A DNA stretch of 54,093 bases from an uncultured Pelagibacteraceae bacterium (GCA_902628495.1 CACONH010000006.1:1-54093); one strand, 5' to 3'; numbered from the stretch's first letter, positions 26,584 through 35,060 are shown. Notes: generated from the sequence alone by a model not told the origin. Program-made: numbers and translations.

Positions 26584-27473
26584 GACAACCCAATTTTATA
26601 GACTATTCTTTACTAGTTTTTTTGGCTGTAATTTGGGCTTCAGCTTTTTTTAATATAAAAATTGCAACAGAATCTTTTGGACCTATAACCATTGCTTTTA
26701 TAAGAGTTTTTTTAGGCTCAATTCCCTTACTTATTTTATGCAGTATTAAGAATATAAAAATTGAGGCATTTTCAAAAGATTGGGCTTGGTTTGCTTCAAT
26801 AGGATTTGTAAACTTGGTATTACCTTTTTTTCTAATTGCATACGGTGTTAAACAGGTGCAAAGCAATTTAGCAGCAATTCTAATGTCAACTTCACCTTTA
26901 ACCTCAACATTACTAGCTCATATTTTTATTAAAAATGAAAAAATTAACCTTTTAAAAATAGTAGGAGTCTCAGTTGGTTTTGCAGGCATAGTTTATCTGT
27001 TCTCAGATGATTTTTTAATTAATGAAAATAATATTTTTTCAGCGATCTGCATTTTAATTGGTTCACTAGGGTACGTAGTAGGTGGGATTTTAACTTTAAA
27101 AATTAGCAAGAAAAAAAATGAAAATGTTACAGCTTCAATTTTAATTTGGGCTACCTTAATACTTTTACCAATTTGTTTTATTCTAGAAGAACCTTGGAAA
27201 TATAGTCCATCAGTTAATTCACTTATTTCAATAATTTACTTAGGTTTAATAACAACAGGATTGGCGTGGGTTTTAAGATTTAAAGTTTTAAAAGATAATG
27301 GCCTGGTGTTTCAGTCACAGGTAGCCTATCTAATTCCAATTTTTGGTGTCGTTTTAGGATATATTTTTTTAGGAGAAATTATTACTGATAAAGTAGTTAT
27401 AGCTCTAGTTGCAATCATTATAGGAATTTATTTGGTAAAAAAATCAGCTAAAAAAATTTCAATTAAAGTCTAA
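26580..27473 (+). CDS. DMT (EamA) family transporter 1
   Basis: This 297-residue membrane protein has ten predicted hydrophobic helices in two EamA repeats, for example AVIWASAFFNIKIATESFG at the start and YLGLITTGLAWVLRFKVL in the second half, with a lysine-rich cytoplasmic tail. EamA proteins export or import metabolites such as amino acids; the substrate is unknown. It is coupled to the YbaK-type gene by a 4-base overlap. A weak hairpin and a parS-like palindrome follow before the next transporter. Confidence 0.88.
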   Translation: MRQPNFIDYSLLVFLAVIWASAFFNIKIATESFGPITIAFIRVFLGSIPLLILCSIKNIKIEAFSKDWAWFASIGFVNLVLPFFLIAYGVKQVQSNLAAILMSTSPLTSTLLAHIFIKNEKINLLKIVGVSVGFAGIVYLFSDDFLINENNIFSAICILIGSLGYVVGGILTLKISKKKNENVTASILIWATLILLPICFILEEPWKYSPSVNSLISIIYLGLITTGLAWVLRFKVLKDNGLVFQSQVAYLIPIFGVVLGYIFLGEIITDKVVIALVAIIIGIYLVKKSAKKISIKV

Positions 27474-27486
27474 GTTGATTCAACTT
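27472..27486 (+). terminator. Weak hairpin after the first DMT transporter
   Basis: AAGTTGA and TCAACTT flank one T, starting inside the stop codon, and TAGGTTTTTCT follows. The stem is short and AT-rich, so it is at best a weak terminator. Confidence 0.3.
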
Positions 27487-27499
27487 TAGGTTTTTCTGT

Positions 27500-27515
27500 G
27501 GTTTCACGTGAAATT
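27500..27515. promoter_or_regulatory. parS-like ParB-binding palindrome
   Basis: GGTTTCACGTGAAATT contains the perfect 12-base palindrome TTTCACGTGAAA and agrees with the bacterial parS consensus TGTTTCACGTGAAACA at 13 of 16 bases, including the whole core. It is in the 58-base spacer between two transporter genes. ParB recognises this core in most chromosomal Par systems. parA/parB themselves are not in the window. Confidence 0.6.
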
Positions 27516-27531
27516 GATATAACTTGATTAA

Positions 27532-28386
27532 ATGAAAAATAGCTTATCTTTTGCATTTATTTTTTTGTGGTCATCTGCTTTTGTAACAACTAAACCAATA
27601 GTTGATAATAGCGACCCATTTTCTGCGTTAGCTTTTAGATTTCTTTTAGTAGCTATTGGGTTTTTAATTTACGCAAAATATAAAAAAATTTCTTTAAGGT
27701 TAGAGAAAAAAGAATTGTCTCATTCAATTCTAAGCGGAGTTTTGTTTCACGGAATTTATTTAGGTGGAGTTTTTTATTCAGTTTCACTAGGTGTTCCAAC
27801 TGGAATTACAGCATTAATCGTTACAATGCAGCCAATACTTACGAATGCATTAGCTGGGCCTATTTTAAATGAAAAAGTAGGTTGGAGACAGTGGCTTGGT
27901 GTTGTGCTTGGTTTTGTTGGTGCTGCTATAGTTTTAGGCTTTGATTTAGGAGAAAGCCTACCTTTAATTGGTATAATTGCATCTTTTATTGCGCTAGCGT
28001 CAATAACTTCCGCAACTCTCTTACAAAAAAAATTTGGTGGAAGTGCCCCTTTACCAGTAAGCAACATGTATCAAGCTGCTGGTGGATGCATTTTCCATAT
28101 TATAATAATTATTTTATTTGCTGAAGCATTTATTAATTTTAATACGACTTTCTTGATAGCAATGAGCCATCAAATATTTTTAGTATCCTTTGGTGCGTTT
28201 ACAATTTTAATGTATTTGATAAAAAATAATTCTGCGAGCAAGACAGTTACAATATTTTTTTTAATTCCAGCTACTACAGCAATTATTGCTTGGATATTTT
28301 TAAATGAACAATTATCAAATTTAGATATTTTTGGTTTTGTAGTCGCATCTTTAGGAGTTTATATAGCTACTAGAAAAGATAGCTAA
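27532..28386 (+). CDS. DMT (EamA) family transporter 2
   Basis: A second EamA-type transporter (284 aa) with about ten transmembrane helices, starting SFAFIFLWSSAFVTTKPIVD. The first repeat contains SLGVPTGITALIVTMQPI and the second ends VVASLGVYIATRKDS. It differs clearly from the first transporter in sequence and may have a different substrate. It is separated from it by 58 bases with the parS-like site, and from the aldehyde dehydrogenase by 104 bases with no recognised element other than A/T-rich promoter-like DNA. Confidence 0.88.
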   Translation: MKNSLSFAFIFLWSSAFVTTKPIVDNSDPFSALAFRFLLVAIGFLIYAKYKKISLRLEKKELSHSILSGVLFHGIYLGGVFYSVSLGVPTGITALIVTMQPILTNALAGPILNEKVGWRQWLGVVLGFVGAAIVLGFDLGESLPLIGIIASFIALASITSATLLQKKFGGSAPLPVSNMYQAAGGCIFHIIIIILFAEAFINFNTTFLIAMSHQIFLVSFGAFTILMYLIKNNSASKTVTIFFLIPATTAIIAWIFLNEQLSNLDIFGFVVASLGVYIATRKDS

Positions 28387-28490
28387 AAAAGATAAGTACT
28401 TAAGCCAAAAAATTCTGCAACTTAAAATTGAAAATAAAATTGTTCATTTACAGATTGTGCAAAAAGAGTTTTAATTAGGGTTATATAAAT

Positions 28491-30194
28491 ATGGCTAAGA
28501 CTAAGAAAAAAGCTGTTAAAAGAAAGAGAAAGAAAACAAAAAAGTCGATTAAAAAAAGAAAAAAGCTTAGGAAAAAGGCGGCTAAGAAACTTTCCAAAAC
28601 CTTAAAAAAAGCAAAGTCGAAGTCAAAAAAACGTAAAACAAATGGAGGAAAAATGAGTGCAGAAATGAAAGTGTCTTCTGTTCTGGATACCTCTCATTTG
28701 AAGGTTAAATTTCCGTTTAAAGCTAAATACGGAAACTACATTAACGGTAAATTTGTAGAGCCTAAATCTGGAAAGTATTTTGACAATACTTCTCCTATTT
28801 CAAATGAGAAGATCTGTTCAATAGCACGATCAAATGAAAAAGACGTGGATGCAGCTTTAGATGCAGCTCACGCAGCTTTTCCGTCTTGGGGTAAAACTTC
28901 AATTACGGAAAGATCTAACATGTTACTTAAAGTAGCTGATGCGATTGAGAAAAACTTAAACACATTAGCTGTAGCAGAGTGTTTAGATAATGGTAAGCCA
29001 ATCAGAGAATGTATGGCTGCAGACTTACCTTTAGTGATTGACCATTGGAGATATTTTGCAGGTGTAATTAGAGCTGAGGAAGGTTCAATTGCTGAAATTA
29101 GCAGCGGTGAATATTCTTACCATATACCTGAGCCACTAGGTGTAGTTGGACAAATTATACCTTGGAACTTCCCTTTACTAATGGCAACTTGGAAACTTGC
29201 TCCAGCATTAGCAGCTGGTAACTGTGTGGTATTAAAACCTGCAGAGCAAACTCCAGCTTCGATCATGGTATTGATGGAACTTATTGGTGATATATTACCA
29301 CCAGGTGTAGTTAACATTGTAAGCGGTTTTGGTTTAGAAGCTGGTAAACCTTTAGCATCTTCTAAAAGAATAAGAAAAGTTGCTTTCACTGGTGAAACAA
29401 CAACTGGTAGATTGATAATGCAATACGCATCACAAAACTTAATTCCAATTACATTAGAATTAGGTGGTAAATCTCCTAACATTTATTTTGAAGACGTTAT
29501 GGATAAAGACGATGACTTCTTCGACAAATGTCTAGAAGGTTTTGCGATGTTTACATTAAACCAAGGAGAAGTTTGTACTTGTCCAAGTAGAGCATTAGTA
29601 CAAGAGTCTATCTATGACAAGTTCATGGAAAGAGCTGTTGCAAGAACTAAAGCAGTTAAACAAGACAATCCTTTAAAAATGGAAACAATGATTGGTGCGC
29701 AAGCTTCATTAGAACAAATGGAAAAAATCAAATCTTATCTAGATTTAGGTAAGAAAGAAGGTGCCAAAGTTCTATGTGGAGGAAATGTTGCTAAAATCAA
29801 TAGTGGTTTAGAAAAAGGAAACTACATTGAGCCAACTATTTTCGAAGGTAAAAATGACATGAGAATATTCCAAGAAGAAATTTTTGGACCTGTTGTTTCT
29901 GTAACTAAATTTAAAGATGAGAAAGAAGCATTAGAAATTGCTAATGACACACTTTATGGTTTAGGTGCAGGAGTATGGACTAGAAATGGTAATCGTGCGT
30001 TTAGAATGGGTAGAGAAATCCAAGCTGGTAGAGTTTGGACAAACTGCTATCACGCATATCCAGCTCATGCTGCTTTCGGTGGATACAAACAATCTGGTAT
30101 CGGAAGAGAAACACATAAAATGATGCTTAACCACTACAGACAAGTGAAGAACTTACACGTGTCTTACAGTGAAAAGAAATTAGGCTTCTTTTAA
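28491..30194 (+). CDS. Aldehyde dehydrogenase with a lysine-rich N-terminal tail
   Basis: The catalytic part is an NAD(P)-dependent aldehyde dehydrogenase of the AldA/ExaC type, with [20 protein letters not shown], the Glu in LELGGKSPN, the nucleophile Cys in [11 protein letters not shown], and [10 protein letters not shown]. In frame ahead of it lies a tail of 54 residues (28491-28652), 32 of them Lys or Arg, reading like a histone H1-type tail ([19 protein letters not shown]). A second start, ATG 28653 (MSAEMKV), has an excellent GGAGG at 28644-28648, so two products, tailed and untailed (513 aa), are plausible. The gene is followed by a GC-rich hairpin and a DUF779 gene, a usual partner of such dehydrogenases. 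Substrate is unknown. Confidence 0.88.
   Translation: MAKTKKKAVKRKRKKTKKSIKKRKKLRKKAAKKLSKTLKKAKSKSKKRKTNGGKMSAEMKVSSVLDTSHLKVKFPFKAKYGNYINGKFVEPKSGKYFDNTSPISNEKICSIARSNEKDVDAALDAAHAAFPSWGKTSITERSNMLLKVADAIEKNLNTLAVAECLDNGKPIRECMAADLPLVIDHWRYFAGVIRAEEGSIAEISSGEYSYHIPEPLGVVGQIIPWNFPLLMATWKLAPALAAGNCVVLKPAEQTPASIMVLMELIGDILPPGVVNIVSGFGLEAGKPLASSKRIRKVAFTGETTTGRLIMQYASQNLIPITLELGGKSPNIYFEDVMDKDDDFFDKCLEGFAMFTLNQGEVCTCPSRALVQESIYDKFMERAVARTKAVKQDNPLKMETMIGAQASLEQMEKIKSYLDLGKKEGAKVLCGGNVAKINSGLEKGNYIEPTIFEGKNDMRIFQEEIFGPVVSVTKFKDEKEALEIANDTLYGLGAGVWTRNGNRAFRMGREIQAGRVWTNCYHAYPAHAAFGGYKQSGIGRETHKMMLNHYRQVKNLHVSYSEKKLGFF
28644..28648 (+). promoter_or_regulatory. Internal ribosome-binding site in the aldehyde dehydrogenase gene
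   Basis: GGAGG lies 4 bases before ATG 28653, which begins the conserved dehydrogenase part. The upstream ATG at 28491 has no comparable site. This favours internal initiation and gives a reason to doubt that the tail is always present. Confidence 0.6.
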
Positions 30195-30211
30195 ACAATA
30201 ATTAATATATA

Positions 30212-30242
30212 ATGGCCCGTGAGGAATCGCGGGCCATATTTT
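30212..30242 (+). terminator. Hairpin terminator after the aldehyde dehydrogenase
   Basis: ATGGCCCG (30212-30219) pairs perfectly with CGGGCCAT (30230-30237), with two further possible pairs around the loop, then ATTTT follows. In this AT-rich sequence an 8-10 bp GC-rich stem is conspicuous. It ends three bases before the DUF779 ATG at 30245, so it could also attenuate that gene or affect its translation. Confidence 0.7.
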
Positions 30243-30244
30243 AT

Positions 30245-30595
30245 ATGAAAGTAAAAGCTACAGAATCTGCATTAAAACTACTTGAAGATATTAAAGCTCA
30301 ACATGGTGATGAGCTTTTATTTCATCAATCAGGCGGATGTTGCGATGGAAGTGCTCCAATGTGCTATCCTAGAAAAGAATATTTAGTAGGTAATAGCGAT
30401 GTTAAACTTGGAGAAATTGGTGGTGTTCCTTTTTATATGAATGATGATCAATATGAAAAATGGAAACACACTGATTTAACTATCGATGCTGTTCAAGGTA
30501 TTGGTGGAATGTTTTCTTTAGACAATGGAACAGGTCGAAGATTCCTTACAAAATCAGAAATTTGTTTAGTCGTAGACAACGACAAAAAAAATTAA
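30245..30595 (+). CDS. DUF779 domain-containing protein
   Basis: This 116-residue protein (from ATG 30245, MKVKATESALKLL) shows the DUF779 pattern: LLFHQSGGCCDGSAPMCYPR with three closely placed Cys, GGVPFYMNDDQYEKWKHT, and a C-terminal GGMFSLDNGTGRRFLTKS. DUF779 genes are frequently next to aldehyde dehydrogenases and may aid their maturation or regulation; no reaction is known. An in-frame ATG at 30212 is inside the hairpin stem and is rejected as start. It converges on the GYD gene with a strong bidirectional hairpin between them. Confidence 0.88.
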   Translation: MKVKATESALKLLEDIKAQHGDELLFHQSGGCCDGSAPMCYPRKEYLVGNSDVKLGEIGGVPFYMNDDQYEKWKHTDLTIDAVQGIGGMFSLDNGTGRRFLTKSEICLVVDNDKKN

Positions 30596-30623
30596 TCTAA
30601 AATAAATAATTAAGTCAGGGTTT

Positions 30624-30654
30624 TTAATCCTCTGTCCGCACAACAGAGGATTAA
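30624..30654. terminator. Bidirectional Rho-independent terminator
   Basis: TTAATCCTCTGT (30624-30635) and ACAGAGGATTAA (30643-30654) form a perfect 12-bp stem with a 7-base loop. T-rich sequence flanks it on the left (TTTTT) and A-rich on the right, so it can end transcription from DUF779 on plus and the GYD gene on minus, where the run of A on the left strand gives U. Confidence 0.85.
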
Positions 30655-30662
30655 ATAAAAGT

Positions 30663-30986
30663 TTAGCCTGCAGGTTTATAAACTGAAGCTACTTTTCCTG
30701 CCATCTCTGCAGCTGACTTAATATCAATTGCCTCGCAAATAGTCATGTTGCTTATAGATCCACTAGCTTCTACAGCAAGTTTAATTGCTGCAACATTCGT
30801 GAAACTATCAGCCTCTACTACTGCTACGAAATCAACAGGACCTCTGACAATATCAAATGAGTGAACTTTTCCACCCATTGCTTGTGAAATTGCTTCAACT
30901 GCTTTTCCTCTATCTTGTCCCGGATTTTTAACAAATCCTTGGAAAGCTTGTGCTGAGTAATTTCCCATAACATAAAATTTAGCCAT
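30663..30986 (-). CDS. GYD-domain protein
   Basis: This 107-residue protein has the GYD-domain pattern: MAKFYVMGNYSAQAFQGF, then a KAVEAISQAMGGKVHSFDIV alpha-beta unit, DFVAVVEADSFTNVAAIKLA, and a C-terminal helix. GYD proteins are small ferredoxin-like-fold proteins of unknown function, probably oligomeric. A strong Shine-Dalgarno AGGAGG precedes the ATG. It stands alone between convergent DUF779 and divergent ALDH genes; the usual partner is not known. Confidence 0.85.
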   Translation of the reverse strand: MAKFYVMGNYSAQAFQGFVKNPGQDRGKAVEAISQAMGGKVHSFDIVRGPVDFVAVVEADSFTNVAAIKLAVEASGSISNMTICEAIDIKSAAEMAGKVASVYKPAG

Positions 30987-31072
30987 ATTCCTCCTTTTTT
31001 ATAAACATTATAATACGAATACGGAATTCTTTTTCATATGATTTATTTGCACACTAGACACTTTAAAAGGTA

Positions 31073-32530
31073 ATGTTAGATTGCAATATGTACGAAAAAT
31101 ACGGACAATTCACTGATGGTAAATGGCATAAATCATCTAATTGCGAAACGTACGAAGTAATTAACCCAGCGAATGAAGAAGTTTTAGGCCAAGCCTCAAA
31201 AGCATCGCCCGAAGATGTTAACAAAGCATTATTGTCTGCTCAAAAAGGATTAGAAGTTTGGAGAAAAACTCCACCATGGCAACGTGCTTATATTTTAAGA
31301 AGAATTGCTGACAAGATGAGAGAAAAGCAAGACATACTTGCTAAATGGATGACACTCGAAGTTGGAAAACCGTTTGCAGAAGCAAAAGGCGAAGTTAACG
31401 GTGCTGCAGATATATACGAATGGAATGCAGAAGAGACAAAAAGAATTTATGGTCAAACAGTTGAAAGTAGATTTGAAGACACAAGAGTTCATGTTTATTA
31501 TCAACCAGTTGGCGTAGTTGCTGCTTTAGTTCCATGGAATTTCCCTTTAGTTCTCTCTGCTAGAAAAATTTCTACAGCCCTTGCAGCAGGATGTTCTGTG
31601 ATTGTTAAACCTGATGTAATAACACCAGGTGTTGTAATGGAACAAGTTGAAATTTGTAGAGAGTGTGGAGTGCCTCCTGGAGTTGTTAATTTATTATCAG
31701 GAGATCCACCAAGCATTGCCCAACAATTAATCGCTTCGGATATTGTTAAAAAAATATCTATAACAGGTTCATCAAGAGTCGGTAAATTAATTCTAAAACA
31801 AGCTGCAGATAAAGTTCAAAGAGTAACTATGGAATTAAGTGGACATTCACCTTTTATAGTTTTTGATGATGCTGATATAAAAAAAGCAGCTGATATGGCA
31901 ATTGCTGCAAAGTTTAGAAATAATGGACAAGTTTGTATTTCCCCAAACAGATTTTATATACAAGAAAAGAAAAAAGAAGAATTTGTAAATCTTTTTGTAG
32001 AAAAAACAAAAAAATTAAAAATTGGTGATGGTATGGATCCATCAGTTCAACTTGGTCCTTTAACAACTAAAAAAAGATTAAATGAAATTGAAGATTTAGT
32101 TGAAACTACTAAAAAGGAAGGGGCTAAAGTTTTATTAGGTGGCAAAAGACCAAAAGGATTTAATAAAGGATTTTATTACGAACCAACTATTTTTGATAAT
32201 GTAAAAGATGATTTTACAATTATGAAGGTAGAGCCATTTGGCCCTTTAGTACCAATGCTATCATTTAAAGAATTTGATGAAGTTATTGAAAGAGCAAACA
32301 ATCACGAACTTGGATTATCAAGCTATATATGTACGAATTCAATGGAGAGAGCACACCGTGCATCTGAATTAATGGAGACTGGGACAGTTGCAGTTAATAC
32401 ACCTTTAGTCGCAATTGCTGAAGCACCATTTGGTGGTATAAAGCAAGCAGGTTATGGAAGAGAAGGTGGGTCAATGGCTATTAAAGATTATTTAAATGTT
32501 AAATATACTCACTTAGGAATTAAAGGATAA
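31073..32530 (+). CDS. Aldehyde dehydrogenase family protein
   Basis: This 485-residue enzyme is a second, tail-free ALDH. Blocks include VVAALVPWNFPLVLSARKIS, ELSGHSPFIVFDDAD with the general-base Glu, the nucleophile Cys in NNGQVCISPNRF, and EPFGPLVPMLSF. The PPWQRAYILRRIADKMRE segment and the GG-IKQAGYGREGG end resemble succinate-semialdehyde or lactaldehyde dehydrogenases, but the substrate is not determined. ATG 31073 is used here; ATG 31088 is an alternative. It is followed by a small membrane ORF and ccdA. Confidence 0.92.
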   Translation: MLDCNMYEKYGQFTDGKWHKSSNCETYEVINPANEEVLGQASKASPEDVNKALLSAQKGLEVWRKTPPWQRAYILRRIADKMREKQDILAKWMTLEVGKPFAEAKGEVNGAADIYEWNAEETKRIYGQTVESRFEDTRVHVYYQPVGVVAALVPWNFPLVLSARKISTALAAGCSVIVKPDVITPGVVMEQVEICRECGVPPGVVNLLSGDPPSIAQQLIASDIVKKISITGSSRVGKLILKQAADKVQRVTMELSGHSPFIVFDDADIKKAADMAIAAKFRNNGQVCISPNRFYIQEKKKEEFVNLFVEKTKKLKIGDGMDPSVQLGPLTTKKRLNEIEDLVETTKKEGAKVLLGGKRPKGFNKGFYYEPTIFDNVKDDFTIMKVEPFGPLVPMLSFKEFDEVIERANNHELGLSSYICTNSMERAHRASELMETGTVAVNTPLVAIAEAPFGGIKQAGYGREGGSMAIKDYLNVKYTHLGIKG

Positions 32531-32532
32531 AA

Positions 32533-32658
32533 ATGAAAACTAAAAAACAAATTAAAAAAGCTGCTAATATATTATTTTCTTGGAGGAGTATGATGCCACT
32601 TTATTACGGCGTCATATGGATTATCTTGCTATTAATTGTAATTTTTTCACCTTTTTAA
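32533..32658 (+). CDS. Small single-pass membrane protein (41 aa)
   Basis: An ORF of 41 codons starts at ATG 32533, two bases after the ALDH stop, and ends 15 bases before ccdA. It encodes a lysine-rich N-terminal part (MKTKKQIKKAAN) and a hydrophobic C-terminal helix (VIWIILLLIVIF). A strong GGAGGA at 32582-32587 precedes internal ATG codons at 32590 and 32593, so the real product may be only about 21 residues, nearly all membrane helix. No family was recognised. The good ribosome-binding site and membrane-protein pattern argue that it is real. Confidence 0.5.
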   Translation: MKTKKQIKKAANILFSWRSMMPLYYGVIWIILLLIVIFSPF

Positions 32659-32673
32659 AATCAAAAATTATAA

Positions 32674-33381
32674 ATGGCACAATTATTATTAGCTTTTTTT
32701 GCAGGCTTCATAAGTTTTTTGTCACCATGTGTTCTACCACTTATTCCAGGTTATATTTCTTATGTTTCAGGAAGTACTTTAAATGAACTATTAGAAAGTA
32801 AACGGGTAAATATTATTCCAACTGTGCTTTTTACTATTGGTTTTTCAATAGTGTTTATTGCTTTTGGAGCAACAAGTACTTTAATTGGTAATTTTGTATT
32901 AACCAATTCTTTTGAGCTAAGAATTGTTTCAGGTGCAATTATTATTTTATTCTCCTTACAACTCTTAGGTTTTTTCAATTTCAAATTTTTAAATATAGAA
33001 AAAAGATTTCAGACAGAAAGAAGATCAAATAAATTATACCCTGTTTTAGTTGGAATGGCTTTTGGTTTTGGTTGGACACCATGTATTGGGCCAATTCTTG
33101 GATCCATATTGGCCTTAGCAGCATTAGAAAGTACTTTAACTAAAGGAATTTTGCTTTTAACATCGTATTCCTTAGGTTTGGCAATCCCGTTTATTTTGTC
33201 AGGTTTCTTAATTCAAAAGTTCATGGCAGTTTCAAAAAATCTTAAAAATAACATGAATATTATTTCAAAATCTGGAGGAGTTATTCTTTTAATTACAGGA
33301 ATTCTAATAATTACAAATCAATTACAATCTGTTGGTTATTATTTACTAGAAGCCTTACCTTTCTTACAAAAGCTTGGTTAA
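32674..33381 (+). CDS. ccdA: CcdA-type cytochrome c biogenesis / thiol-disulfide transporter
   Basis: This 235-residue membrane protein has six or so transmembrane helices and the two conserved Cys of the CcdA/DsbD core: SPCVLPLIPGYISYVSG near the start and GWTPCIGPILGSILALAAL in the second half. CcdA passes reducing power from cytosolic thioredoxin to the periplasm, for example for cytochrome c maturation. No thioredoxin-like partner or ccm gene is adjacent. Confidence 0.93.
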   Translation: MAQLLLAFFAGFISFLSPCVLPLIPGYISYVSGSTLNELLESKRVNIIPTVLFTIGFSIVFIAFGATSTLIGNFVLTNSFELRIVSGAIIILFSLQLLGFFNFKFLNIEKRFQTERRSNKLYPVLVGMAFGFGWTPCIGPILGSILALAALESTLTKGILLLTSYSLGLAIPFILSGFLIQKFMAVSKNLKNNMNIISKSGGVILLITGILIITNQLQSVGYYLLEALPFLQKLG

Positions 33382-33408
33382 AATAATTTTTTGGTGTAAA
33401 ATATAGAT

Positions 33409-34428
33409 ATGTCGATAGGTTACTTTTTTAATCAGTCAACAAAATTTCTTTGGTACTCTGCGCATTATATAATTTCTTTTAAATATTCTACACCAATAAA
33501 AATAGATAAAACTAACCCCCCATCTTTTTATGGCAAGATGCCATCAGGAAAACAAATGTTTTTTGAGATGATGAAGTTATTAAATGAGGAAAGAAAATTA
33601 ATTAATTCAAAATTCTATAAATTACCAAAAACTCAACTAAAGGATTTATTAAGTGCAGCAAAAGGAAGTTTTGATTTTTTCCTTGACCTTCCCAAGATAG
33701 ATAAACGAAGAGCATCAGGTAAATTTTCGGAAGTAGAAACAAAGAAAAAGGACTTACCTAAATATTACTTAAGAAACTTTCACTATCAAACTGATGGATA
33801 CTTAAGTGAAAAATCAGCAAGATTATATGAATTTCAAGTTGAAACACTTTTCACTGGGTGTGCAGCAACTATGAGAAGATTTTCCATGATACCACTCATT
33901 AACTATTTAAATTCTAATAAAAAAAATATTAAATTATTAGATATTGGAACAGGCACTGGAGAAATTATTGAAAGTTATAAACTAAATTTTAAAGATACAG
34001 AAATTACGTGTTCAGACTTATCCGAGGAATACTTAAATGTTGCAAAACAAAAGCTAAAAAAGTTCAAAGATATTAAATACGTTAATTGCAAAGGGGAAGA
34101 ATTACCGTTTGAGAACGAGTCTTTTGATGTTCTTACATCTACATATATGTTTCATGAAATTCCAACTGAAATTAGAAAGCAGGTATTTTCTGAAATCTCA
34201 AGAGTATTAAAAAAGGGTGGTATATTTGTTTTAACAGACTCTTTACAAATTGATGATAATCCTAAGTTAAATCCACTTTTAGAATTTTTTCCATATTCTA
34301 CTCATGAACCTTTTTATCCAAAATACATAAGAGAAGATTTAAAAGAAGTAGCTAAAAATTATGGACTTGAAATGTACTATAACAAAAATGCCTACCTAAG
34401 TAAGAGCATGGCATTTAGAAAATTATAA
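33409..34428 (+). CDS. Class I SAM-dependent methyltransferase with N-terminal extension
   Basis: The C-terminal half (about residues 175-339) of this 339-residue protein is a Rossmann methyltransferase: LLDIGTGTGEIIESY (SAM-binding motif I), TCSDLSEEYLNVAKQKL, ELPFENESFDVLTSTYMFHE and RVLKKGGIFVLTDSL. The first 170 residues include the block YYLRNFHYQTDGYLSEKSA, which resembles a family of methyltransferases annotated in cyanobacteria and alphaproteobacteria. The substrate is unknown. It ends 2 bases from another methyltransferase gene on the opposite strand. Confidence 0.85.
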   Translation: MSIGYFFNQSTKFLWYSAHYIISFKYSTPIKIDKTNPPSFYGKMPSGKQMFFEMMKLLNEERKLINSKFYKLPKTQLKDLLSAAKGSFDFFLDLPKIDKRRASGKFSEVETKKKDLPKYYLRNFHYQTDGYLSEKSARLYEFQVETLFTGCAATMRRFSMIPLINYLNSNKKNIKLLDIGTGTGEIIESYKLNFKDTEITCSDLSEEYLNVAKQKLKKFKDIKYVNCKGEELPFENESFDVLTSTYMFHEIPTEIRKQVFSEISRVLKKGGIFVLTDSLQIDDNPKLNPLLEFFPYSTHEPFYPKYIREDLKEVAKNYGLEMYYNKNAYLSKSMAFRKL

Positions 34429-34430
34429 AT

Positions 34431-35060
34431 TTATTTTACTACCTCATATAATCCAAGCCAGGCATTCACTTCTTTACTAGCAAGATATTGAGATTTAAAA
34501 AACTCTAATTTTTTACATTTCTTTGCGTCACACAATTCTTTTAATTTTTTATCAAAACCATATTCTTCATGAATACCTTCATTAATCGTAAAACATATTA
34601 AACCTTTGTTTTTAGTAATTCTTACAAACTCATCTAAAGCTGGTGGTTTAACATGAGCATAAGTAAATGTACCAACACACATCACTGCATCAAATTTATT
34701 ATCTTCATGATTTATTTTTTTATTAAGATCAGCTTTCTCTAATAAATGATAAAGACCATTTGGAACTAAATCTAAAAGATTTTGGGAAAGATCTGCGCCA
34801 TAAAAGTTTTTAAAACCATATTTTTTTAATTCAACCCCAACTAACCCTGTGCCACAACCAGCGTCGTAAATTTTGATGTCTTTATCATTTGCATATTTAT
34901 TAAAAACCTCAGATGTTTCTTTTGGACCAGTGTAATTCCAGTCTGACATATCTTTGTCGTACTTGTTTTCTTTACCCCAGTCGTCATAGAACTTCATCAC
35001 ATCCTCTGTTTTTTTTAGAGTATGTAATGGAACTTTATTTCCTATATCTTTTTGAGCCAT
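34431..35060 (-). CDS. Class I SAM-dependent methyltransferase
   Basis: This 209-residue enzyme has motif I YDAGCGTGLVGVELKKYGF, then GADLSQNLLDL and FDAVMCVGTFTYAHV. An N-terminal VMKFYDDWGKENKYD segment is typical of Williams-Beuren-type (WBSCR27-like) methyltransferases. The substrate is unknown. It lies 16 bases downstream of the gamma-butyrobetaine-dioxygenase-like gene on the same strand and may be co-transcribed with it. Confidence 0.88.
   Translation of the reverse strand: MAQKDIGNKVPLHTLKKTEDVMKFYDDWGKENKYDKDMSDWNYTGPKETSEVFNKYANDKDIKIYDAGCGTGLVGVELKKYGFKNFYGADLSQNLLDLVPNGLYHLLEKADLNKKINHEDNKFDAVMCVGTFTYAHVKPPALDEFVRITKNKGLICFTINEGIHEEYGFDKKLKELCDAKKCKKLEFFKSQYLASKEVNAWLGLYEVVK

Noticed and set aside
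29117-29482. 121-codon minus-strand ORF inside the first aldehyde dehydrogenase
   Set aside because: Shadow of the conserved NAD-binding region; there is no independent evidence of coding.
30156-30161. Another CACGTG core, in the aldehyde dehydrogenase gene
   Set aside because: Flanks are TTA and TCT, not TTT and AAA, so it does not match parS. It is a coding coincidence. The CACGTG at 6510-6515 in aroQ is rejected for the same reason.
30212-30247. Start of the DUF779 gene at ATG 30212
   Set aside because: This ATG lies inside the left arm of a perfect GC-rich hairpin. The extra 11 residues have no family support; ATG 30245 fits the family length.
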